Shown one piece after another: positions 55,437 to 64,000 of a stretch of 64,000 nucleotides of DNA. The position numbers and the translations under genes are program-made. The notes below the pieces were generated by a model. That model had not been told where the DNA came from and ran no database searches. It saw only the letters and a list, made by a program, of their open reading frames with translations. The DNA is from Deltaproteobacteria bacterium (GTDB lineage: Bacteria; Myxococcota_A; UBA9042; PHBI01; JACKFB01). Each line of letters begins with the position of its first letter. Within the stretch, counting starts at the first letter, position 1. The stretch lies in contig JACKFB010000003.1 in assembly GCA_020632695.1 (NCBI GenBank), positions 248,001 through 312,000 on the forward strand, read 5' to 3'.

Positions 55437-57986
55437 ATGGTGCGGCATCGGGTGCTGTGGGCGTCTTGCCTCTTCGCGATAGCCGGCGCCTGCGGGGGCT
55501 CTTCCAGCCCGGCGGACGCGGTCGACGCGACCGGCGACAACGGATCGGACGACGGCGGGACGGTGATCCGCGACGCCCTCGCCGAGGTCGACGCGGAGGT
55601 GGGCCCGGACATCACCGGGGAGCCGGGCACCTTCGGCGCCCCCTGCGAGACCTCCGAGGACTGCTTCTCCGGCTTCTGCCGGCCCAGCCGCGACGGCTTC
55701 GTGTGCTCGCTGGGTTGCTCGGGCGCCTGCCCGGCGGCGTGGACCTGCGAGGCCATCGCCGACGGTGGCGGCAACCCGGCCTTCGTGTGCGTGGACCCGT
55801 ACGCGTACCTCTGCCTGCCCTGTCTGGAGAACCGCGACTGCAACCAGGGCCTGGGCACCACGACGGCCCAGTGCCTCGACCAGGGCGGCGAGGGCAGCTT
55901 CTGCGGCGTCGCCTGCAGCGAGCAGAGCCCGTGCCCCACCGGCTACTCGTGCCAGACCGCCACCACCACCAGCGGGACCAGCTCCACCCAGTGCGTGCCC
56001 GACGACGGCATGTGCGAGTGCGGCCCGCTGGCCGTGGCGCTCGGAGCGCGCACATCGTGCCGGCTGGACAACGAGTTCGGGAGCTGTCCGGGCGCGCGTG
56101 GCTGCACCCTCGAAGGGTTGGGCGCCTGCGACGCGCCGGTGGCGGCGGCCGAGGTCTGCAACGGCGCGGACGACGACTGCGACGGCTACACCGACGAGGA
56201 GACCGGCGGCGGGCTCTGCGACGTGGAGACCGGCGCCGGGAAGTGCCCCGGGGTGCTGGCCTGCAAGGCGGGCAACGAGATCTGCGTCGGCATCGAGCCC
56301 ACGAGCGAGAGCTGCAACGGGGTCGACGACGACTGCGACGGGACCACCGACGAGGGCTTCTCCGACCACGACGAGGACGGCAAGGCGAACTGCGTCGACA
56401 TCGACGACGACAACGACGGCTCCTTCGATGACGAGGACTGCGCGCCCTTCGACGCCAGCGTCTATCCGCTGGCGGACGAGCTGTGCAACAGCAAGGACGA
56501 GAACTGCAACGGCCAGATCGACGAGGACGGGGCCGAGGGCTGCGTCGACTACTGGCAGGACGTCGACAAGGACGGCCAGGGGGCGGACACGGTCGCGCCG
56601 CGATGCCTCTGCGCGCCGGACGCCGCGGCCTTCTTCATCGCGTCGGCGGGCGGCGACTGCGACGACAAGAACGCCTTCGTGAAGACCGGCGCGGTGGAGG
56701 GCTGCAACGCACGCGACGATGACTGTGACGGGATGACCGACGAGGGGTTCCCCGACACCGACGGCGACGGTCAGGCCGACTGCCTCGAGATGGACACCGA
56801 CGGGGACGGGGCGCCCGACAACCTGGACTGCGCGCCGCTGGACGCCGACATCTTCCCGGGCAAGGCGGAGGTCTGCGACGGCAAGGACCAGGACTGCGAC
56901 GGTCTGACCGACGAGCAGGACGCCACGGGCTGCAAGAACTACCTGCAGGACAAGGACGGCGATGGGCAGGGCGCGCTCACCGTGGCGGCGCGGTGCCTGT
57001 GCGCACCCGACGTGGCGGCCTCGTTCACGGTCCAGGTCGGCGGTGACTGCGACGACCTGGACAAGACCGTCTACGCCGGCGCGACCGAGGTCTGCGACGG
57101 CAAGGACAACGACTGCGACGCCTTCACCGACGAGGGGTCGCTCAACACCGACGGCGACGCGAAGGCCGACTGCGTCGACAGCGACGACGACGACGACGGC
57201 ACGCCCGACGACGCCGACTGCAAGCCCCTGGACCCCACCGTGCACCCGGGCATGGTCGAGGCGTGCAACGGCAAGGACGACGACTGCGACGGGCAGACCG
57301 ACGAGCCGGGCGCCACCGGCTGCGACGAGTACTGGCGTGACTTCGACGGCGACGAGTACGGGGCGAAGGACGAGCCCACCTCGTGCCTGTGCGCGCCGGA
57401 CCCGGCGACCTTCTTCACGGCGACCCAGGGCGGCGACTGCGACGACGTGGCGGCGGGGACGCGGCCCGAGGTCTTCGAGACCTGCAACGGCGTCGACGAC
57501 AACTGCGACGGCGCCACCGACGAGGGCGCGCTGTCGCCGTGCAACGACTGCGCGGCGGTGTGCTACCTGCAGGTGGGGCCGTCCGACGACATCGACTTCA
57601 CGGTCAACGCCGGCAGCAGCGAGAACGTCGTCGTCGACGCCAGCGGGCACCTGGCCCTGGCGGACGGGCAGAGCTCGGGCTACTACCGGCAGCTCCTGGT
57701 GGGCTGGCCCAGCGGCGACGCTCGCTGGGATCGCCTGCTCGTCACGGCGACCGACACCAAGACCGGCGAGTCCTGGGTGACCGTGCGCTACCGCACCGGC
57801 GGCAGCCCGGCCGACCTGACCTCCGCCTCGTGGCAGTCGGCGCCGGGCCAGTACCCGCCGGCCTTCTTCCCGCTGCACCTCGGGGTGTACGGATTCTATC
57901 TCGAGATCGAGCTCCAGCTCTGGCGTGTCGGCGCAGTGGCGGGTCCGCGGGTCCAGCGACTCGGCGTGCTCGCCTGGGAGGACTGA
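55437..57986 (+). CDS. Lipoprotein with eight MopE-like metal-binding repeats
   Basis: 849 residues; ATG 55437 is preferred over GTG 55428. Lipobox I-A-G-A-C. A Cys-rich N-domain (about 60-210, C-E-T-S-E-D-C-F-S-G-F-C and similar) precedes eight copies of C-N/D-G-x-D-D-D-C-D-G-x-T-D-E. These alternate with thrombospondin-3-like Asp runs such as DTDGDGQADC and D-C-A-P-L-D. The repeat is the putative metal (Cu/Ca) binding motif of MopE-like proteins. The last 120 residues form a separate beta-rich module (GYYRQLLVGWPSGDARW to VLAWED). It is followed after 2 nt by a paralogue. Confidence 0.85.
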   Translation: MVRHRVLWASCLFAIAGACGGSSSPADAVDATGDNGSDDGGTVIRDALAEVDAEVGPDITGEPGTFGAPCETSEDCFSGFCRPSRDGFVCSLGCSGACPAAWTCEAIADGGGNPAFVCVDPYAYLCLPCLENRDCNQGLGTTTAQCLDQGGEGSFCGVACSEQSPCPTGYSCQTATTTSGTSSTQCVPDDGMCECGPLAVALGARTSCRLDNEFGSCPGARGCTLEGLGACDAPVAAAEVCNGADDDCDGYTDEETGGGLCDVETGAGKCPGVLACKAGNEICVGIEPTSESCNGVDDDCDGTTDEGFSDHDEDGKANCVDIDDDNDGSFDDEDCAPFDASVYPLADELCNSKDENCNGQIDEDGAEGCVDYWQDVDKDGQGADTVAPRCLCAPDAAAFFIASAGGDCDDKNAFVKTGAVEGCNARDDDCDGMTDEGFPDTDGDGQADCLEMDTDGDGAPDNLDCAPLDADIFPGKAEVCDGKDQDCDGLTDEQDATGCKNYLQDKDGDGQGALTVAARCLCAPDVAASFTVQVGGDCDDLDKTVYAGATEVCDGKDNDCDAFTDEGSLNTDGDAKADCVDSDDDDDGTPDDADCKPLDPTVHPGMVEACNGKDDDCDGQTDEPGATGCDEYWRDFDGDEYGAKDEPTSCLCAPDPATFFTATQGGDCDDVAAGTRPEVFETCNGVDDNCDGATDEGALSPCNDCAAVCYLQVGPSDDIDFTVNAGSSENVVVDASGHLALADGQSSGYYRQLLVGWPSGDARWDRLLVTATDTKTGESWVTVRYRTGGSPADLTSASWQSAPGQYPPAFFPLHLGVYGFYLEIELQLWRVGAVAGPRVQRLGVLAWED

Positions 57987-57988
57987 AG

Positions 57989-60900
57989 ATGTTGCGACGG
58001 AGCATGGGCGTGGCGGCGTGCGGGCTGCTGTCGGCGGCGATGGCCGTGGCGGGGTGCTCGGCGTCCTCGTCGGGAGGCTCCGACCTGGACGGTGAGCCGG
58101 TCGAGACCGATCTCCCCGAGGGCGACGCCGACGCGGACGCGGCGGAGACCGATGGCGACGCCGCCGAAGACGAGGTGGACGCGACCGAGCCCGGCGGCGC
58201 GTTCCAGACGCCGTGCCTCAAGGGCACCGACTGCGCGTCGGGCTTCTGCGTCCCCAGCGCGGAGGGGTCGGTCTGCTCGCGCACCTGCGTGGCGGACTGC
58301 CCGGACGGCTGGTCGTGCCGCTCCATCGCGAACCCCCAGGGCGACCCGACCTTCATCTGCGTGGACGTGACCGCGTCGCTCTGCCACCCCTGTGGCGAGG
58401 ACGCCGACTGCAACCAGGGCCTGGGAGCGCCCGACAACCGCTGCGTGTCCTTCGGCGACGCCGGCTCCTTCTGCGGGCTGGCCTGCGACGGCGGGGGCGG
58501 GTGCCCGAGCGGCACCACCTGCCGCGAGGTGGAGGGCGGCGCGAGCCAGTGCCTGCCGCCCGAGGGCACCGAGTGCACGTGCAACCCGGTGGCGAAGGCG
58601 CTGGCCCTGCGCACGAGCTGCGCGGTCAGCAACGAGCTGGGGAGCTGCGGCGGCATGCGGAGCTGCGGGCCGGAGGGGCTGTCCGCCTGCGGCGCCAAGG
58701 AGCCGATCGCCGAGCTGTGCAACGCGGCCGACGACGACTGCGACGGCCAGGTCGACGAGGGCCTGTCGGGTGAGTCCTGCGAGAACAGCAACGAGTTCGG
58801 GACCTGCGCAGGCTTCAACGGCTGCGTCGAGGGCGAGGTGGTGTGCCTGGGGCAGATGCCCGCGGCAGAGATCTGCAACGAGCAGGACGACAACTGCAAC
58901 GGCGACGTCGACGAGGGCCTGCCCGACACCGACGGAGACACGCTGCCCGACTGCGTCGATGACGACGACGACGCCGACGGCTGGCTCGACGAGGTGGACT
59001 GCGCGCCGCTGGACGCGGCCATCAACCCCGGCGCTACCGAGGCCTGCAACAGCAGCGACGACGACTGCGACGGCAAGACCGACGAGGAGGACGCGACCGG
59101 CTGCGGCGGGTTCTACCGCGACGTGGACGGCGACGGGTTCGGGGCGGACGCGGTCGGCTCCAGGTGCCTGTGCGGTCCCGACGTGGCCACGTTCTACACG
59201 GCGCCGGGCCAGGGCGACTGCAACGACCTCAACGGGACCACCTACGAGGGAGCCCCCGAGCAGTGCAACGGCCAGGACGACGACTGCGACGGGGAGACCG
59301 ACGAGGGGACCGACGTCGACACCGACGGGGACGGTCAGCCCGACTGCGTCGACGACGACGACGACGGGGACGGGGTCGCCGACTCCCTGGACTGCGCGCC
59401 CCTGGACAAGACCGTGTTCCCGGGCGCGACCGAGACCTGCGACGGGGTCGACGACGACTGCGACGGCCTCACCGACGAGGTCGGCGCCATCGGCTGCACC
59501 AGCTACTTCGTGGATGTCGACGGCGACGGCCAGGGCGCCAAGGGCTCGGCGCCGAAGTGCCTGTGCCCGTCGTCGCCGGCCGGAGACTTCACCGCGCAGG
59601 CCGACCAGGACTGCGACGACCTGGCGGCCACCGTCTACGAAGGGGCCCCCGAGCTGTGCAACGGTCGGGACGACGACTGCGACGGCGTCACCGATGAGGA
59701 CACCGGCGGAGACAACGACCAGGACGGGCTCGCCGATTGCATCGACGACGACGACGACAACGACGGGTGGAAGGACGGCGAGGACTGCGCGCCGCTGGAC
59801 GCCGCGGTGTTCCCGACGGCTCCGGAGACCTGCAACGGGGTCGACGACGACTGCGACGGCGTCACCGACGAGCCGGGCGCCACGGGCTGCTCGGACCTCT
59901 ATCTGGACGCCGACGGTGACGGCTTCGGCGCCAAGGACTCGACGCCGGTGTGCGCGTGCCCGGGGGCTCCGTCGCCGCTGAAGCTGGTCGCCGACGCCAC
60001 CGACTGCGACGACACCCGCGCCGCCGCGTACCCGGGCGCGGCCGAGGTGTGCAACCTCCGCGACGACGACTGCGACTCCCAGACCGACGAGGGCGTGGCC
60101 TCGCCCTGCGGCACCTGCTCTCCCACCTGCGTGCTGGAGCTGGGCGAGGAGGGGGCCCCGCCGCTGGTGCCCACCGACTCGAGCACCGGGCTGGTGTCCG
60201 CCCCCGACGGCGGGATCACGCTGGGCTCCTCGTCCTTCGACTTCCCCTTCATCTGGATCGCCAACTCCGCCGAGGACACGGTCTCGAAGCTCAACACCAC
60301 CAACGGCTGCGAGGTCGCGCGCTACAACGTGTGCCTCAACCCCAGCCGCACGGCCGTCGACCTCGAGGGCGCCGGCATCATCGCCTGCCGCGACGACGGG
60401 CGGGTCGCCAAGATCGCCGTGCTGATGCCCGACTGCATCGACAAGAACGGCAACGGCACCATCGAGACCTCGACCGACCTCAACGGTGACTGCGAGATCT
60501 CCAACGACGAGATGGTGAGCGGCGACGAGTGCGTGCTGTGGACCTCGCTGCCCGACGGCAACGTGGGCGGCTGCGGCGACGCGATCGGCTGCGCGCGGGC
60601 GGCGGGCGTCGACGCGGCCAACAACGTCTGGGTCGGGTTCTGGTCGTCGAAGCGCCTGGCCAAGCTCGACGGACAGACCGGCGAGGAGCTGGTGAGCTTC
60701 CCGCTCACCGGCAACCCCTACGGGCTGGCGATCGACGGCGACGGTACCATCTGGGTGGCCGCGCGCGCGCCGACCCACGACCTCATCCAGGTGGACCCGC
60801 TGCTGGGCGAGGTGCACAAGTGGCCGCACCCGTCGGGCGAGTGCTACGGACTGGCCGTGGACCCCTACGGCAAGGTGTGGGTGGCCGGCGGCTCCAAGAA

Positions 60901-61642
60901 CACCGTCGCCCGCTTCGACCCCATCAGCCAGACCTGGACGAACTTCACCGGCCTGTCGCCCGGGTTCACGCGCGGCGTGGCCGTCCGGCTGAAGAAGGAC
61001 ACGGCGGGCGCGCTCATCGGCGCCGACGTCTATGTGGGCCACCACAACTGGAACAACTGCAGCGCCAACACGGAGCACCGGTACATCACGGTCATCGACG
61101 CCGTCACCCTGGAGAAGAAGACGCCGCTGGATCTGGGCGACGACCGTGGCCCGGTGGGCGTCGCCATCGACAGCGACGGCATGCTCTGGAGCGTGAACCA
61201 GTGCACCTCGAGCGCCACCAAGCTCGACACGTCGACCGGCGCCATCGTCGCCGACTATCCGGTGGGGCTGAGCCCCTACACCTACAGCGACATGACCGGC
61301 TACGCGCTGAAGACCATCACGACCCCCGTAGGCTTCCACCGCGAGATCTTCACCGGCTGGCTCGGCTCCGAGACCCGCTGGTCGCAGCTCTTCGTGACCG
61401 CCGACCTGCCCGGCGACGGGCTGACCCACCTGTCGGTCGAGTACCGCATCGCCGACGTCGTCACCGACCTCTCGTCGAAGCCCTGGCAGGGCCCCTTCGG
61501 ACCCTATCCGCCGGAGTCCTTCCCGCTCACCATCGAGAAGACGGGCAACTACCTCGAGGTGCGGCTGACCCTGGCGACCGACGACGACACGCTCAAGCCC
61601 GTGGTGAAGGGCGTGTCGGTGCTGGCCTTCGAGGTGAAGTGA
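57989..61642 (+). CDS. Paralogous MopE-like lipoprotein with inserted beta-propeller
   Basis: 1217 residues; the ATG lies 7 nt after GGGAGG and 2 nt after the previous stop. Lipobox A-V-A-G-C. Same plan as its upstream neighbour: Cys-rich N-domain, eight D-D-D-C-D-G-x-T-D-E repeats, and the same C-terminal module (GFHREIFTGWLGSETRW to VLAFEVK). Between repeats and C-module lie about 350 extra residues of NHL/Vgb-type propeller: IWIANSAEDTVSKLNTTNG, NPYGLAIDGDGTIWVAARAP, GECYGLAVDPYGKVWVAGGS, and GPVGVAIDSDGMLWSVNQ. One blade also carries a calcium-type D-K-N-G-N-G-T-I-E loop. It is probably a surface-exposed metal- and ligand-binding protein. Confidence 0.86.
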   Translation: MLRRSMGVAACGLLSAAMAVAGCSASSSGGSDLDGEPVETDLPEGDADADAAETDGDAAEDEVDATEPGGAFQTPCLKGTDCASGFCVPSAEGSVCSRTCVADCPDGWSCRSIANPQGDPTFICVDVTASLCHPCGEDADCNQGLGAPDNRCVSFGDAGSFCGLACDGGGGCPSGTTCREVEGGASQCLPPEGTECTCNPVAKALALRTSCAVSNELGSCGGMRSCGPEGLSACGAKEPIAELCNAADDDCDGQVDEGLSGESCENSNEFGTCAGFNGCVEGEVVCLGQMPAAEICNEQDDNCNGDVDEGLPDTDGDTLPDCVDDDDDADGWLDEVDCAPLDAAINPGATEACNSSDDDCDGKTDEEDATGCGGFYRDVDGDGFGADAVGSRCLCGPDVATFYTAPGQGDCNDLNGTTYEGAPEQCNGQDDDCDGETDEGTDVDTDGDGQPDCVDDDDDGDGVADSLDCAPLDKTVFPGATETCDGVDDDCDGLTDEVGAIGCTSYFVDVDGDGQGAKGSAPKCLCPSSPAGDFTAQADQDCDDLAATVYEGAPELCNGRDDDCDGVTDEDTGGDNDQDGLADCIDDDDDNDGWKDGEDCAPLDAAVFPTAPETCNGVDDDCDGVTDEPGATGCSDLYLDADGDGFGAKDSTPVCACPGAPSPLKLVADATDCDDTRAAAYPGAAEVCNLRDDDCDSQTDEGVASPCGTCSPTCVLELGEEGAPPLVPTDSSTGLVSAPDGGITLGSSSFDFPFIWIANSAEDTVSKLNTTNGCEVARYNVCLNPSRTAVDLEGAGIIACRDDGRVAKIAVLMPDCIDKNGNGTIETSTDLNGDCEISNDEMVSGDECVLWTSLPDGNVGGCGDAIGCARAAGVDAANNVWVGFWSSKRLAKLDGQTGEELVSFPLTGNPYGLAIDGDGTIWVAARAPTHDLIQVDPLLGEVHKWPHPSGECYGLAVDPYGKVWVAGGSKNTVARFDPISQTWTNFTGLSPGFTRGVAVRLKKDTAGALIGADVYVGHHNWNNCSANTEHRYITVIDAVTLEKKTPLDLGDDRGPVGVAIDSDGMLWSVNQCTSSATKLDTSTGAIVADYPVGLSPYTYSDMTGYALKTITTPVGFHREIFTGWLGSETRWSQLFVTADLPGDGLTHLSVEYRIADVVTDLSSKPWQGPFGPYPPESFPLTIEKTGNYLEVRLTLATDDDTLKPVVKGVSVLAFEVK

Positions 61643-61688
61643 GCGGCCGGTCTGCGCTGGCCGCGCCGCGGCAGGGGAGGGCACCGGG

Positions 61689-62594
61689 ATGCTCCAGCTC
61701 CGCGCGCTGAACCGGCGGGCGCTGCGCCGCCTGGAGCGGGAGTCGCCCTTCCCGCCGCCCTGGCAGAGCATGGCGCGCCTCGAGGCCTTGGGAGACGCCT
61801 GGCTCGAGCGCCTGCGCGACGCCCGGCGGGGTGAGGCGCGCCTCGCCGGCGGACTCGCCGCGCCCGTCGAGGCCCTGGACCGCGCGCTCCGCACCGACAC
61901 CGTCGAGCTGCTCGACCGCCCCGACGTGGACCCGGCCCGCAAGCTGCACATGGTGCGCACCCTGGCTCGCCAGAACCGTCTGCTGCGCTCCCATGCCCGC
62001 TTCCTGGCGACCGTCGCGCCGCACGTGCGCGCCATCCACGAGCGCGAGGGCCGCCCGGCGCGCCTGCTCGAGCTGGCCAGCGGGGCGGGTGAGTTCAGCC
62101 TGGCCTGCGCCGCCCACGCCGCGCGCCAGGGCCTGCCGGTCGAGGTCACGGGCTCGGACATCGTCCCGGAGTACGTCGCGGCGGCCAACGAACGAGCGCG
62201 CCGCCAAGCCATCCCGGCCCGCTTCCTCACGCTGAACGCCTTCGATCTCTCCGAGCTCCCGGCCGGCGCCTTCGACGTCGTGTTCATCAGCCAGAGCCTG
62301 CACCACTTCAGCGGCGGACAGCTCGCCATGATGATGGCCCAGGCCCGCCGGGTGGCCACCACCGCCTTCGTCGGGGTCGACGGCCGGCGCGGGCTGGCGC
62401 TGGTCGGCCTGGTGCCGGTGCTGGCGGCGGTCGTCGGCGGCCCCGTCCTCGTGCACGACGCCACGGTGTCGGCCCGGAAGTTCTACGCCGAGGCCGAGCT
62501 GGAGCTGCTGGCCCGCATCGCGCTGCCCGACGCCGCGGTCACCGTGCGCTCGTCGCACCCGGGCTTCTCGGTGCTGGACGCCCGCTGGGGCTGA
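61689..62594 (+). CDS. Class I SAM-dependent methyltransferase
   Basis: 301 residues. The N-terminal 110 residues are helical and basic; the Rossmann core begins at R-L-L-E-L-A-S-G-A-G-E-F-S (motif I) with T-G-S-D-I-V-P-E-Y-V (acidic loop) and F-D-V-V-F-I-S-Q-S-L-H-H-F (motif IV). The C-terminal part is partly hydrophobic (GLALVGLVPVLAAVVGGPVL), perhaps membrane-associated. The substrate is unknown. It lies 46 nt downstream of the MopE-like pair, and its end nearly touches the convergent aminotransferase end. Confidence 0.82.
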   Translation: MLQLRALNRRALRRLERESPFPPPWQSMARLEALGDAWLERLRDARRGEARLAGGLAAPVEALDRALRTDTVELLDRPDVDPARKLHMVRTLARQNRLLRSHARFLATVAPHVRAIHEREGRPARLLELASGAGEFSLACAAHAARQGLPVEVTGSDIVPEYVAAANERARRQAIPARFLTLNAFDLSELPAGAFDVVFISQSLHHFSGGQLAMMMAQARRVATTAFVGVDGRRGLALVGLVPVLAAVVGGPVLVHDATVSARKFYAEAELELLARIALPDAAVTVRSSHPGFSVLDARWG

Positions 62595-62601
62595 GCCGCC
62601 C

Positions 62602-63921
62602 TCAGCCTTCGAAGGCGGCGTCCATGACGTCCAGGGCGCGCCCCACGCGGGCGAAGCCCTCGCGCAGGTCGGCCTCGTCGATGCAGAGCGGCGGCAGCAC
62701 CATGAGGGTGGACCAGCGCACGTAGGCGAAGAGCCCCTCCTCGAGCAGCCGCACGTACAGATCGTGCATGAGCGGGTGCTTGGCGTTGAAGCCGCCGAAG
62801 GGCTGCCCGCTGGCGTCGCGCTGCAGGTCGATCATGGCGAAGAGGCCGATGGCGCGGCCGCCGCGCACCGAGGGGTGGGCCGCGGCGAGCCGGTCGATCT
62901 CCTCGCGCACCACCGGCTCGAGCGCGGCCGCCCGCGCGACCAGCCCGTCCTGCTGCAGCACCTCGACGTTGGCGACCGCCGCGGCCAGCGACACCGGGTG
63001 CGCGTGGTAGGTGAGGCCGGTCTGGAAGACCCGCTCGTCGAAGCGCCGGGCCAACCCGCGCCGGAGCGCCATCGCCCCGAGCGGCGCGTAGGAGCTGGTC
63101 AGCCCCTTGGCCATCGTGACGATGTCGGGGGTGATCCCCTCGTGCTCGAAGGCGAACCAGCGCCCCGTGCGCCCGAAGCCGCACATCACCTCGTCGCACA
63201 CCAGCAGGATGCCGTGGCGCTCGGTCAGCTCACGCACGCCGCGCAGCCAGCCGTCGGGCGGGGCCAGCACGCCGTTGGTGCCCGTCACGGTCTCGATGAA
63301 GAGCGCCGCTATCTGGTCGGGCCCCTCCATCCGGATGACCTCCTCGAGGTAGGCGAGGTGGCGCGCCGTGCGTTCGGCGGCGGTGGCGCCGAACGAGTAG
63401 CCGTAGGGCTCGGGGTCCAGGACGTGGATGAACCCGGGCGGGCCGGGCTCGGTGGCCCAGCGCCGGGGGTCGCCGGTGAGCTGCATCGCCCCGGCGGTGG
63501 CGCCGTGGTAGCTGCGGTAGCGGCTGAGGATCTTGTGCCGGCCGGTCGCCCAGCGCGCCGCCTTGATGGCGCTCTCGTTGGCGTCCGAGCCACCAAGCGT
63601 GAAGAAGAACACGTCCAGGTCGCCGGGCAGCACCGAGGCCAGGAGCTGACCGGCCCGCGCGCGGATCTCGGTGGCCGCTCCCGGGTAGGCGTAGGGCAGC
63701 GCGTCGAGCTGGGCCTTCATGGCGTCGATGACGCGGCGCTCGCCGTGCCCGACCGTCACGCTCATGGTCTGGCTGTTGAAGTCGAGCAGGCGCTTGCCGT
63801 CGGCGGTCCAGAACCAGGCTCCCTCGCCCCCGACGACGGCCAGGGGCTCCACCGAGTCCTGACGGCTCCACGAGTACAGCGAGTGCTCGCGGCACAGGCG
63901 GATCATCTCGTCGGCGTTCAC
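62602..63921 (-). CDS. Class III PLP-dependent aminotransferase
   Basis: 439 residues from GTG 63921. PLP fold type I signatures: F-T-L-G-G-S-D-A-N-E-S-A-I-K-A-A-R, R-Y-R-S-Y-H-G-A-T, LLVCDEVMCGFGRTG, and Schiff-base lysine K272 in MAKGLTSSYAPLGA. A conserved F-Q-T-G-L-T-Y-H-A-H-P segment and R-G-G-R-A-I-G-L-F-A follow. Class III members transfer omega-amino groups (beta-alanine, taurine, 4-aminobutyrate and others) to pyruvate or 2-oxoglutarate. The opening L-Y-S-W-S-R-Q-D resembles taurine-pyruvate and beta-alanine-pyruvate enzymes, but substrate cannot be fixed by eye. Confidence 0.92.
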   Translation of the reverse strand: MNADEMIRLCREHSLYSWSRQDSVEPLAVVGGEGAWFWTADGKRLLDFNSQTMSVTVGHGERRVIDAMKAQLDALPYAYPGAATEIRARAGQLLASVLPGDLDVFFFTLGGSDANESAIKAARWATGRHKILSRYRSYHGATAGAMQLTGDPRRWATEPGPPGFIHVLDPEPYGYSFGATAAERTARHLAYLEEVIRMEGPDQIAALFIETVTGTNGVLAPPDGWLRGVRELTERHGILLVCDEVMCGFGRTGRWFAFEHEGITPDIVTMAKGLTSSYAPLGAMALRRGLARRFDERVFQTGLTYHAHPVSLAAAVANVEVLQQDGLVARAAALEPVVREEIDRLAAAHPSVRGGRAIGLFAMIDLQRDASGQPFGGFNAKHPLMHDLYVRLLEEGLFAYVRWSTLMVLPPLCIDEADLREGFARVGRALDVMDAAFEG

Positions 63922-64000
63922 CGGGCCACCGCCACGGAGCGAGGCGAGCGCGCGCCAACCTTGCGGGCCACCTCTGCCGCTCAGTTCAGCGCGTTCGGGA

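Noticed and set aside
54765..57878. 1,000-codon minus-strand frame
   Set aside because: Antisense to DUF1501 and MopE-like genes; Val/Ala/Arg-rich shadow.
57896..62464. 1,500-codon minus-strand frame
   Set aside because: Antisense to the MopE-like paralogue and methyltransferase; composition is a mirror of the GAC-rich repeats and has no start context.

Overview
The window is a very GC-rich, gene-dense bacterial chromosome segment. The gene content points to the Myxococcota: many Ser/Thr kinases, a Planctomycete/Acidobacteria-type ECF sigma factor, many large secreted lipoproteins with Asp/Thr/Glu linkers, MopE-like metal-binding repeats, MYXO-CTERM-like C-terminal anchors and DUF1501-type exported proteins. 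This assignment is inferred from families recognised by eye; no search was run. No rRNA, tRNA, CRISPR array, transposase or phage gene was recognised.

Layout. 1-5667 (-): giant surface lipoprotein (Ig-like, FG-GAP, RTX and cadherin modules), running off the left edge, with two apparent frameshifts in its repetitive linker. 5868-9108 (+): translationally coupled kinase / ECF sigma / kinase operon. 9462-14304 (+): norC-norB-norQ-norD nitric oxide reductase operon, whose NorC carries a second c-type heme domain. 14459-20100 (-): two overlapping lipoprotein genes with Big_2-like and Big_5-like domains. 20407-23418 (+): exported protein with an internal sorting-signal-like segment. 23558-29127 (-): small helical protein, glutathionyl-hydroquinone reductase-like enzyme, and a helix-turn-helix protein coupled to a kinase-ATPase-TPR protein. 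29380-31125 (-): WXXGXW-repeat protein. 31263-32633 (-): RlmD-like rRNA methyltransferase. 32809-36586 (-): PEP-synthase/dikinase-like lipoprotein and a cytochrome-like lipoprotein. 36869-40735 (+): arginine/agmatine deiminase-fold lipoprotein with 13 Cys-rich modules.

40796-42801 (-): two lipoproteins, one Cys/His-rich with a DUF4920-like domain. 42983-45698 (+): mutY overlapping an FAD oxidoreductase. 45883-46392 (-): ureidoglycolate lyase-like gene. 46660-47164 (+): two very small soluble proteins. 47398-48576 (-) and 48783-49709 (+): divergent BrkB-family membrane protein and Ca2+/cation exchanger. 49826-51541 (+): ThDP-dependent lyase resembling ILVBL/HACL2. 51658-55308 (+): DUF1549-like / lipoprotein / DUF1501 export operon. 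55437-61642 (+): two tandem paralogous MopE-type lipoproteins. 61689-62594 (+): methyltransferase. 62602-63921 (-): class III aminotransferase.

Together the window mixes a respiratory/detoxification module (nor), phosphorylation signalling, DNA and RNA maintenance genes, and a large share of exported, surface-anchored, Cys- or Asp-rich proteins. The least conventional items are the exported dikinase-like protein, the deiminase with a Cys-rich tail and two anchoring signals, the diheme NorC, the internal sorting signal at about 21.2 kb, and the frameshifted giant adhesin.
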